DNA of 9,931 bases. It comes from CAYTQK01 sp964439745. Its GTDB lineage: Bacteria > Desulfobacterota > Desulfobacteria > Desulfobacterales > Desulfosudaceae. A program made the position numbers and the translations under genes. This document shows positions 1 to 6,566 of this stretch, piece after piece. Position 1 is the stretch's first letter; every line of letters starts with the position of its first letter. Where the stretch lies: assembly GCA_964439745.1 (NCBI GenBank), contig CAYTQK010000107.1, positions 1 to 9,931 of the forward strand. The letters are read 5' to 3'. The notes beneath the pieces were generated by a model. It was not told where the DNA came from and ran no database searches. It saw only the letters and a program-made list of their open reading frames with translations.

Positions 1-1
1 C

Positions 2-823
2 CGCTTCGACCTGGCTGCCCTGCGGACGATCCTGTCCACCGGCTCGCCGTTGAGTACCGAAGGATTCCATTTTGTCTACCGGGACATCAAGGCCGACCTG
101 CAGCTGGCCTCCATTTCCGGGGGCACCGACATTAACAGCTGCTTTGTCCTGGGCAACCCCCTGGACCCGGTCTATGCCGGCGAGATCCAGGGCCGCGGCC
201 TGGGTGCGGCCGTCAAGGCCTATGACGAAGCCGGCCGCAGCGTTACCAATACCGCCGGGGAACTGGTCTGCCAGGCGGCCCTGCCCTCCATGCCCCTCTA
301 CTTCTGGAATGATCCGGACGGGCAGAAGTATCACCAGGCCTATTTCGACCGTTTTGCCGGCGTCTGGACCCACGGGGATTTCATTGCCATCAACGACCGC
401 GGCGGGGTGGTCATCTACGGCCGCTCCGACGCCACCCTCAATCCCGGCGGGGTCCGCATCGGCACGGCCGAAATCTACCGGCAGGTGGAGGCCCTGGAAG
501 AGATTGAGGACAGCCTGGTCATCGGCCAGCAATGGAAAAACGACGTGCGGGTGGTCTTGTTCGTCAAGCCGGCCCCGGGACATGATCTGGATGAGGACCT
601 CAAGAAAAAAATCCGCGCCGCCCTGCGGCAGAACGCTTCGCCGCGCCACGTGCCGGCCAAGATTCTGCCGACCCCGGAGGTGCCCTATACCCTGAACATG
701 AAAAAAGTGGAACTGGCGGTCAAACGCATCATCGAGGGGGGCCGGGCCACCAACCAGGACGCCCTGTCCAACCCCGCCTGCCTGGACTATTACCGGGATC
801 TGCCGGAACTGCGGGAAGACTGA
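2..823 (+). CDS. Acetoacetyl-CoA synthetase, C-terminal part (5' end outside window)
   Basis: This is the last 273 residues of an ANL-superfamily adenylate-forming enzyme; the frame is open from the window edge, and the family is usually about 650 residues long. Acetoacetyl-CoA synthetase converts acetoacetate, ATP and CoA to acetoacetyl-CoA, AMP and PPi in the cytoplasm. Visible signatures are the SGGTDI motif (ANL A5 region), WTHGDF (conserved Asp contacting the ribose of the adenylate), YGRSDATLNPGGVRIG (hinge/A8 motif) and PYTLNMKKVELAVK near the end, which carries the A10 catalytic Lys region. SGGTDI and the full GRSDATLNPGGVRIGTAEIY stretch favour the acetoacetyl-CoA synthetase subgroup over acetyl-CoA synthetase. 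The usual GKK before the A10 helix is MKK here, a mild variation. The gene ends 59 bases before a thiolase-fold gene on the same strand, so the two are probably co-transcribed. Family assignment is firm; substrate is inferred from subgroup motifs. Confidence 0.92.
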   Translation, partial: RFDLAALRTILSTGSPLSTEGFHFVYRDIKADLQLASISGGTDINSCFVLGNPLDPVYAGEIQGRGLGAAVKAYDEAGRSVTNTAGELVCQAALPSMPLYFWNDPDGQKYHQAYFDRFAGVWTHGDFIAINDRGGVVIYGRSDATLNPGGVRIGTAEIYRQVEALEEIEDSLVIGQQWKNDVRVVLFVKPAPGHDLDEDLKKKIRAALRQNASPRHVPAKILPTPEVPYTLNMKKVELAVKRIIEGGRATNQDALSNPACLDYYRDLPELRED

Positions 824-864
824 GCTCCGCCCGGCAACGGAACAATAATTGGTCATGGCCAAGC

Positions 865-871
865 AAAGGAG
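865..871 (+). promoter_or_regulatory. Shine-Dalgarno site of the thiolase-fold gene
   Basis: AAAGGAG ends 11 bases before the ATG at 883. It supports that start, the first Met in the frame after a gene-free 59-base gap. Confidence 0.6.
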
Positions 872-882
872 AAAACCCGTCT

Positions 883-2319
883 ATGATTACCTTCAGCGAA
901 CGCCAATTGAAGACGCCGGCCTTTATGCGGCCGGTCTACCTGGTCACCGCCGGTCAGTCCAAGTTTGACCGGGCCATGCCGGACAAGCGCACCGAGGAGC
1001 TGTGCATCGACGCGCTTGCCATGGCGGCCGGCCTGATTGACAAAACCCCGGCGGAACTGAAAAAGTTCATTCACACCGCCTATTACGGCCACTTTGCCGA
1101 CCATTTCGGCGATCAGCTTCTGGGGGAAGCGGTCATTCACGACCGGCTGGGCCTGGACCCCCTGGGCAACGTCGGTGTCAAGACCGGCGGGGCCACCGGC
1201 GGTTCCACCCTGTGGGAGGCGGCCAAGGCGGTGGCCTCGGGCTACTCCGATTGCGTCCTGGCCATGGGCTGGGAACGCATGGACGAAGTGCCCACCGACG
1301 AAGGCAACCACCTCATCTCCTGCGCCGCGGACAAGGACTGGGAAACACCCCTGGGCCACATCTACACCGGCTACTACGCCGTCATGGCCCAGAAGTACTG
1401 GCAGGTCTTCGGCCGCGAGGAAGACTCCTTCCGCCGGACCCTGGCCGAGATCTCCGTCAAGCATCACGGCTACGCCCGCTTCAACCCCTTTGCCCATGCG
1501 CCCATGGACATCACCGTCGAGGATGTCCTTGACTCGCCGGTGGTGGCCTATCCCCTGCGGGCCCTGGACTGCTGCCTGATGAGCGTCGGGGCCGCCTGCG
1601 CCATCCTTTGCGACGAGGGCACCGCCCGGGAACTGACCCGCGGCACCACCCAGAAGCCTCTGCGTATCTGGGTCACGGCCGGGTCCCACACCCTGCGGCC
1701 GGCCTGCCGCCGCAACATGGAGATCCCCCTGCTGCCCAACGAAGCCCCCGACCAGTACGCCGACCTGGCCCAGCGCTTCCCCGGCAGCGAACGATATCCC
1801 GGCTTTACCGGTTTTCTGGCAGCCCGCATGGCGGCCTATTACGCCTATCACATGTGCGGCATCACCGATCCCACCGAGGACCTGGACCTGGTGGAACTGC
1901 ACGACGCCTTTACCATCAGCGATATCCAGACCTATGAAGACCTGGGCATCCGGCCCTACGGCAACGGCCGGGACTACGTCGAATCCGGCGACTGCTACCA
2001 CACCAATCCCCATACCGGACAGCCCGGCCGGCTGCCGTCCAACCTGTCCGGCGGCCTGATCGGATGCATGCACGCCGTGGGCGCCACCGGTATCATGCAG
2101 GTTTTCGAGGTGGCCACCCATCTCTGGAACCGCTGGGCGGAAATCCACGGGGATACGGCCCGCTGGGCGGACTTTGGCCGGGAAAAACCGGCCGACTGGA
2201 CCGATCTGCAGGTCAAAGACGCGCGCCGGGGCCTGGCCATCAGCCATGCCGGGGTGGGCTCCCACGTCACCTGCACGGTGCTGATGGATCCGGATTATCT
2301 GTTAATCAAGGAACAATAA
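883..2319 (+). CDS. Thiolase-fold protein (SCP2/archaeal-type), catalytic Cys absent
   Basis: A 478-residue cytoplasmic protein of the thiolase superfamily, longer than the usual 390 or so. Recognisable landmarks are VGVKTGGATGGSTLWEA (residues 97-113, N-terminal active-site loop), PLRALDCCLMSVGAACA (224-240, matching the DCCP-x-DGAA stretch of archaeal/SCP2 thiolases), ELHDAFTISDIQTYEDLG (338-355, the HDCF/NEAF loop) and SGGLIGCMHAVGATG (389-403, the GHP loop). Both active-site His equivalents are kept (H340, H397). The nucleophilic Cys position is G103 (codon GGG at 1189-1191), the HDCF Cys is A342, and there is no C-terminal CxG motif. Such a protein should not form the acyl-enzyme used by thiolases. 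Thiolase-fold proteins that pair with DUF35 partners include retro-aldolases of steroid side-chain breakdown (Ltp2 type), so a Claisen- or aldol-type C-C lyase is one possibility. The next gene encodes the expected DUF35 partner. Fold assignment is secure; the reaction is unknown. Confidence 0.88.
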   Translation: MITFSERQLKTPAFMRPVYLVTAGQSKFDRAMPDKRTEELCIDALAMAAGLIDKTPAELKKFIHTAYYGHFADHFGDQLLGEAVIHDRLGLDPLGNVGVKTGGATGGSTLWEAAKAVASGYSDCVLAMGWERMDEVPTDEGNHLISCAADKDWETPLGHIYTGYYAVMAQKYWQVFGREEDSFRRTLAEISVKHHGYARFNPFAHAPMDITVEDVLDSPVVAYPLRALDCCLMSVGAACAILCDEGTARELTRGTTQKPLRIWVTAGSHTLRPACRRNMEIPLLPNEAPDQYADLAQRFPGSERYPGFTGFLAARMAAYYAYHMCGITDPTEDLDLVELHDAFTISDIQTYEDLGIRPYGNGRDYVESGDCYHTNPHTGQPGRLPSNLSGGLIGCMHAVGATGIMQVFEVATHLWNRWAEIHGDTARWADFGREKPADWTDLQVKDARRGLAISHAGVGSHVTCTVLMDPDYLLIKEQ

Positions 2320-2324
2320 GGAGG
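2317..2324 (+). promoter_or_regulatory. Shine-Dalgarno overlapping the upstream stop codon
   Basis: TAAGGAGG contains the TAA stop of the thiolase-fold gene and a near-perfect ribosome-binding site 7 bases before the ATG at 2332. This arrangement implies translational coupling, and so a fixed ratio of the two proteins. Confidence 0.75.
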
Positions 2325-2331
2325 CGACCTT

Positions 2332-2922
2332 ATGAGCAAATACGGCCAGGTTGCGGTCCGCCGCAACAAATACCGCTTTTCCGGGGATTTTCACCACATC
2401 ACCCCCAACCAGCCCATCCGGGACCTGGACGACAGCGGCCGGCTGGTGGGGGTAACCAACCCCCGCGACATGACCTACGTGCACACCTATGGCGGGGAGG
2501 CGATCTTTTTCGAAGGGCTTTCCCAGGGGAAACTGTACGGCTCCCGCTGCGACAACCCCGAGTGCGAACACACCGGCGATGTTTTTCTGCCCTTTCGCAT
2601 TCACTGCCCGGACTGCCTGATGAAAAACACCGTGGTTGATCTGACCCGGGTCGGCCATGATACCGCCACGGTTCACACCTTCATGGTCTGTGAGCGGGCC
2701 GGGGCCTTCAACACCCTGCCCCGGCCGATCAAGTTTATCAACGTGGAGTTTGAAGGGGTGTCCACCATCCTGATGGGCTACCTGTCGCTGGGAGAACCGG
2801 CCATGGGCCTGCGGGTGCGGCCCATCTTCCGGGTGGTCGACCCGACCTACACCATCCTGGATCTTTCCTGGGTGCCGGCGGACACCGCCGAAGGAGACCT
2901 GCCCCAGGGCTTTCGCTTTTAA
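2332..2922 (+). CDS. DUF35 zinc-ribbon/OB-fold protein, thiolase-fold partner
   Basis: A 196-residue cytoplasmic protein with the DUF35 layout: an N-terminal helical region with a GGEAIFFEGLSQGKLYGSRC-like entry (about residues 54-73), a zinc ribbon with Cys73, Cys78, Cys92 and Cys95, and an OB-fold (about 100-170) containing RVGHDTATVHTFMVCERAG and PRPIKFINVEFEG. DUF35 proteins form complexes with thiolase-fold enzymes (archaeal acetoacetyl-CoA thiolase/HMG-CoA synthase, BbsA with BbsB, ChsH2 with Ltp2) and help channel or bind the CoA substrate. The first Cys pair is C-x4-C rather than the common C-x2-C, and the protein is longer than a typical DUF35 of about 130 residues because of an extended N-terminus and tail. 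It starts 12 bases after the thiolase-fold gene ends, with an excellent ribosome-binding site. Complex formation with the upstream product is inferred from this pairing. Confidence 0.88.
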   Translation: MSKYGQVAVRRNKYRFSGDFHHITPNQPIRDLDDSGRLVGVTNPRDMTYVHTYGGEAIFFEGLSQGKLYGSRCDNPECEHTGDVFLPFRIHCPDCLMKNTVVDLTRVGHDTATVHTFMVCERAGAFNTLPRPIKFINVEFEGVSTILMGYLSLGEPAMGLRVRPIFRVVDPTYTILDLSWVPADTAEGDLPQGFRF

Positions 2923-3660
2923 GCTCCGGGAAGACGATGACCATAACCAGGGGCGTAACGTTTTTCGAATCAAGGATGAGGCGCATCGGTCCGTCAATAT
3001 ATCCCAGCTCCTTGATCTTGATGTCCTCCTCGGAACGATGCGGGGTTATCCCCCATGGAGCGCATGGTCACCCGGACCTTGCTACGGTCGATAAAATCCT
3101 CGCCCTCACCGCCGAGGCCTTCTTCAAAGGCGTACCGGCAGGCGCCACGGGATGATCGTCGTAGCGGCCGGAATAATTGCGGGTGGCAAGGGCGGATGAA
3201 TCCGCATCATAGGAGGCATGATCGACCGCTGATTTTTCCAGCGAACAGTGCCCGGCCACCAGATACGCCCGGTTCATCTCCTGTGTTCCGGGATCGGTCA
3301 CCTGCAGCTCGAAACAATCCACGTTTTTCCCGGGCAGTTGTTTTTCATCGGCAAGTCGATCCCCGGTATCCATGGCCATGAAGACCAGCTCATCATTGTC
3401 ATCCAGCTGCGGATCATCCGCGCAGGCCGCCTCTTTTCCGGCCGTAAGCACGAAATTCCCGTCCGTATCCCGCCGGTCGATCTGGAAGGGAATGGGCGCC
3501 ACTTCCACGTCTTTGACGGTAAAAAGACCATACCCGGCAATGGGGCGACCGGTCAGGACGGTATCCCGGCCGGCAACCACCACCGGATCCAGGACCCGCG
3601 CCATGCTCTGTCCATATCATAAACCAGGGCGAAAAAAAATATCAGCCGGGCGGCTATGCC
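2923..3660 (-). pseudogene. Decayed gene for an exported protein (several frameshifts, 3' end lost)
   Basis: The longest intact piece runs from 3604 to 3068 (178 codons). It is clearly protein-like, for example IPFQIDRRDTDGNFVLTAG and LDDNDELVFMAMDTGDRL. Above it, in another frame (about 3608-3655), a hydrophobic stretch ARLIFFFALVYDMDRAW would complete a signal peptide with an A-W-A cleavage site if one G were restored near 3602; no ordinary start codon remains for it. Below residue 150 the frame turns nonsensical, while an overlapping frame reads ACRYAFEEGLGGEGEDFIDR then SKVRVTMRSM (about 3150-3055). A third frame continues EEDIKIKELGYIDGPMRLIL then DSKNVTPLVMVIVFPEL, ending at about 2923, directly at the stop of the convergent DUF35 gene. 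I recall similar uncharacterised periplasmic proteins in Desulfobacterota with PVPFQID and DGPxRVI motifs, but no function is known to me. Sequencing errors could explain the shifts but not the missing 3' part. Confidence 0.7.
3632..3655 (-). terminator. Possible weak intrinsic terminator after the nitroreductase gene
   Basis: On the minus strand AGCC-GCCC-GGCT (3655-3644) is followed after four bases by eight T (3639-3632), about 50 bases past the nitroreductase stop. The 4-bp stem is short, and the same bases appear to encode the signal-peptide remnant of the decayed gene, so the role is uncertain. Confidence 0.25.
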
Positions 3661-3702
3661 GAATGAATGCTAAAAGATGGCCGGCCGGCGGTTACCCAGC
3701 CG

Positions 3703-4221
3703 TCATCGGGGAAATGACCAGATTTTCTGCCGGGGAAGGTCGGCCGGGGGAACGCCATTTTTGTCTTCGGCCGGATGGCCCACGGCGATAATGGCTTCCA
3801 CCGCCAGGGTATCCGGCAGATCCAGGACGCTGCGGACATATTCTTCGGCCGGGCGCTGTTCGTCATGGTGACGGCGGCGGATCTGCACCCAGCAGCTGCC
3901 CAGGCCTAGGGAGGCGGCCGCCAGGTGGGCGATGACGGCGGCGATGGAGCAGTCTTCGATCCAGACATCCGACTGGCCGGGATCGCCGCAGACCACGATT
4001 CCCAGGGCGGCCCCCGCCAGAAAAGACGAGCCATGGGGTTTGGCCCGGGCCAGCCGACCCAATGTCTCTTTATCTTCGATCCAGACAAACTCCCAGGGAC
4101 GGATATTCCGGGAGGAAGGCGACCGCAGCAGCGCCTCCTGCAGCACCTCCCGGGAGGCCGCGTCAATGGGCCTATCCTGGTAGCTCCGGATGCTGCGCCG
4201 CTTGCGAAGCAGGTCGATCAT
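3703..4221 (-). CDS. Nitroreductase family flavoprotein
   Basis: A 172-residue soluble protein of the FMN-dependent nitroreductase superfamily, which uses NAD(P)H to reduce nitro groups, quinones or flavins. The N-terminal RKRRSIRSYQDRPID (residues 6-20) binds the FMN phosphate in this family. SPSSRNIRPWEFVWIED (34-50) is the second conserved block with the SxxNxxPW pattern, and WIEDCSIAAVIAHLAAASLG then LGSCW (87-111) is the dimer-interface helix. VEAIIAVGHPAEDK (141-154) is the usual C-terminal strand. The length is typical of the short subgroup. It starts 3 bases after the stop of the chemoreceptor gene, and AAGGTG of the preceding gene's end can serve as its ribosome-binding site, so the two are almost certainly on one transcript. 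The physiological substrate cannot be read from sequence. A reductase coupled to a chemoreceptor is unusual; see findings. Confidence 0.9.
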   Translation of the reverse strand: MIDLLRKRRSIRSYQDRPIDAASREVLQEALLRSPSSRNIRPWEFVWIEDKETLGRLARAKPHGSSFLAGAALGIVVCGDPGQSDVWIEDCSIAAVIAHLAAASLGLGSCWVQIRRRHHDEQRPAEEYVRSVLDLPDTLAVEAIIAVGHPAEDKNGVPPADLPRQKIWSFPR

Positions 4222-4224
4222 GGA

Positions 4225-6489
4225 TTACACCTTGAATCTCTTCAACAGCCCCAGCACATATTCCGACATCTTCAAGAGCTCATCGGCGCTCTGCCGCAAT
4301 TCCTGACTGCTGCCCTTGATATGCTCGGTGGAGGCGCTGACCGTGGCCACGTCGCGGGTGACCTTGTCGGCCACGGAAGAGCATTCGGCCACACTCTTGG
4401 TGATCTCGGAGACCCCGGTGGAGATCTGGGAAACGTTGCTGGCGATCTCCTTGGTGGAGGTGGACTGTTCCTCAATGGAAGAAGCAATGGTGGAGACGAT
4501 CTCGTCCACGTTGCCGATGACATCCACGATGCGGCCGATCTCTTCCACGGCCTCGTTGGTCACCTGCTTGTTGTCCTGGATCTGCTGGTTGATCTGCTGG
4601 GTGGCGGCGGCCGTGCGCTGGGCCAGTTCCTTGATTTCATTGGCCACCACTGCAAATCCCCGGCCCGCCTCACCGGCCCGGGCGGCTTCGATGGTGGCAT
4701 TTAAGGCCAGCAGATTGGTCTTTTTCGAGATTTCGGCAATGACCTCGGTTACCGAACCGATATTTTCCGCGGCCTCGTTGAGATTGTCCAGTTTCCTGGA
4801 GACATCCCCGGCATAGGAAACGGCATTGGCCGTGGTGCTGCGGGCCACCTCGGTATGGGAGGTGATCTCGTCCACGGTGGTGGTCATCTCTTCGATGGAA
4901 GAGGCTATCAGGGTTACGTTCTGCGACGTCTGCTCCATGGTGCTGGAAATGGTCGTCATGGAGGCGCTCATCTCCTCGGCGGCCGAGGCGACCATGTTGG
5001 CATTGGCCGCCATGTCGCCGGATTCTCCGGCCATTTTTCCGGACAGGTCCAGCAGCCCGCCGGAAGCGGTTTGCAGCTGCCCGGCATTGGTATTCACTTC
5101 CCGGATAAGCGATTTGAACTTGTCCATGAAGGTTTCAAACCGCATCTGCAGCATGCGGCTGATCTCTTCTTCCCGGTAATCCCCTAACTCCGCGGCCACA
5201 TCGGCGGTTTCCTGGGAAATGCTTTCCAGCATCAGGGAGATATTGGCATTGGTGGCCAGCATCTCGTCTTTCAGCATGGTAATCCGGTCGGCCAGGCCCA
5301 CCGAGAGCAGGGCCACGAACAAGACCGAACCGATCTGGATGCTCCAGCTGGTAATAAAATTTTCCGGCAGCAGCCCGAAGGTCTTGAAACTGTAAAGCAG
5401 GACACCCAGAAAGAGAAAGGTGCAGCTGATCAGCACAAAACGTATATTGCGGTTGTAGCCGATGGTGACGAAACCGGCGGCAGCCAGGGTCAGGGTCTGG
5501 ACGATCACCAGCACGATGGCCACCTGGATGCTGATGGCATAGCTGACCGGCAGGGCGAGAAAGGCCCATATCAGGGCCGGCCCCATGACCACGTACTTGC
5601 TGGACTTGTCGGCCAGGGTGTCCGGATACTTCTCGGGCACATTCAGAAAGGAACGCAAAAACAGGGTGATGAAGAACATCGACAAGCACATGAAGGTCGG
5701 CAGACAATTGGTGGCCCACCAGACCGCATGGGGCCAGAGATACTGGAACGAGTATCCGTTCAAAGTAAACTGGAAGAGAATATAGGTGCAGATGAAAGCG
5801 ACCAGGTAGACATAACTCTTTTCCCGGATCAGTATGAACAGGATCAGGTTGTAGACCACCATGATCAGCATGGCCCCGTAATAGATCCAGAACAAGGGAT
5901 AGACCTTGTTGATGGTGGTCAGGTAGGCCCGGTGAGACCGCATGATCGGCTCAAAGTTCAGGGCGGTTTCGGTGACGATACGCACATAATAGGTCTTCGC
6001 GCCGGGGGCCTGCTTTAACCGGAAAACAAACGCCTTGTCTATGATTTCTCTTTGGGAAAAGGGGTATTTGGTGCCGGCCGTGATCTTCTTATACATGCCG
6101 CCGGGCTGGGGCACATAGAGTTCGATATCGTTGAGCAGCGAATACGGTATGGTCAGATACCACTCCCGGGCATCTTCCTGGGTGTTGGTCACGGCAAACC
6201 GGAACCAGTAGGCCGAGTCCGTAAACCCCTTGTTGATGGCGACCTCATCGGATGGCGTCCACCTGGTTTCCGGGTCGGCCACATCGGCTATGGTCAGTGA
6301 TCCGCTTCGGTCTTCGAACAGCTGAACGTGATCACCAAAATGCTTGGTATCCAGGGTTTCATCCAGGATGACCGGCTCCGGCGTCCCTGTTGCCGCGGCG
6401 ACCGCCGCCGGCAAAGCGAAAAAAACGGTCATTACAAACCCGCCGATCAGCAACAATCCCCCTACGCCATTCTTGATTTTTTTTCCCAT
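4225..6489 (-). CDS. Methyl-accepting chemotaxis protein with 7TMR-DISM sensor
   Basis: A 754-residue chemoreceptor. Residues 1-33 form a signal peptide (hydrophobic stretch 10-30, ending AAVAAA). Residues about 37-185 match the extracellular 7TMR-DISMED2 domain, including DSAYWFRFAVTNT and EWYLTIPYSLLNDIELYV. Seven membrane helices follow at about 199-221, 226-244, 264-282, 300-318, 320-343, 350-367 and 383-401. The cytoplasmic part (402-754) is a long coiled coil with the MCP signalling hairpin EISKKTNLLALNATIEAARA then GEAGRGFAVVANEIKELAQR (586-625), which binds CheA/CheW. No HAMP domain is visible between the last helix and the coiled coil. The membrane-proximal side of the hairpin is about 60 residues longer than the return side. 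No CheR/CheB-binding pentapeptide is seen at the C-terminus (LKRFKV). The ligand is unknown; DISMED2 resembles carbohydrate-binding folds. The start at 6489 has only a weak ribosome-binding site, and the upstream gene ends 77 bases before. Confidence 0.95.
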   Translation of the reverse strand: MGKKIKNGVGGLLLIGGFVMTVFFALPAAVAAATGTPEPVILDETLDTKHFGDHVQLFEDRSGSLTIADVADPETRWTPSDEVAINKGFTDSAYWFRFAVTNTQEDAREWYLTIPYSLLNDIELYVPQPGGMYKKITAGTKYPFSQREIIDKAFVFRLKQAPGAKTYYVRIVTETALNFEPIMRSHRAYLTTINKVYPLFWIYYGAMLIMVVYNLILFILIREKSYVYLVAFICTYILFQFTLNGYSFQYLWPHAVWWATNCLPTFMCLSMFFITLFLRSFLNVPEKYPDTLADKSSKYVVMGPALIWAFLALPVSYAISIQVAIVLVIVQTLTLAAAGFVTIGYNRNIRFVLISCTFLFLGVLLYSFKTFGLLPENFITSWSIQIGSVLFVALLSVGLADRITMLKDEMLATNANISLMLESISQETADVAAELGDYREEEISRMLQMRFETFMDKFKSLIREVNTNAGQLQTASGGLLDLSGKMAGESGDMAANANMVASAAEEMSASMTTISSTMEQTSQNVTLIASSIEEMTTTVDEITSHTEVARSTTANAVSYAGDVSRKLDNLNEAAENIGSVTEVIAEISKKTNLLALNATIEAARAGEAGRGFAVVANEIKELAQRTAAATQQINQQIQDNKQVTNEAVEEIGRIVDVIGNVDEIVSTIASSIEEQSTSTKEIASNVSQISTGVSEITKSVAECSSVADKVTRDVATVSASTEHIKGSSQELRQSADELLKMSEYVLGLLKRFKV

Positions 6490-6566
6490 TTGCTGTCCGT
6501 ACCTGTTCCCTGTTGATTGCGATTCATACCCAAAAACCGTTCCAGCAGCTTCTGCGCCCGCCCGGA

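Noticed and set aside
853..2265. A 470-codon open frame on the minus strand opposite the thiolase-fold gene
   Set aside because: Gly/Val/His/Gln-rich antisense reading caused by high GC at third codon positions; the + frame has clear family motifs.
2937..3622. Several + strand frames of 70-125 codons
   Set aside because: They are antisense to the protein-like minus-strand remnant and lack ribosome-binding sites.
3925..4704. A 259-codon + strand frame
   Set aside because: Overlaps the nitroreductase and the MCP signalling domain in antisense; low-complexity Gly/Asp/Leu composition.
6529..6544. A sigma-54-like site on the minus strand before the chemoreceptor gene (TGGAAC-N5-TTGGG)
   Set aside because: The -12 element has GG instead of the essential GC, and the site lies close to the start; probably chance.
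6490..6566. A short helix-like reading (RAQKLLERFLGMNRNQQ) in the gap before the chemoreceptor gene
   Set aside because: Too short, no start or ribosome-binding site, and it runs out of frame with the MCP.
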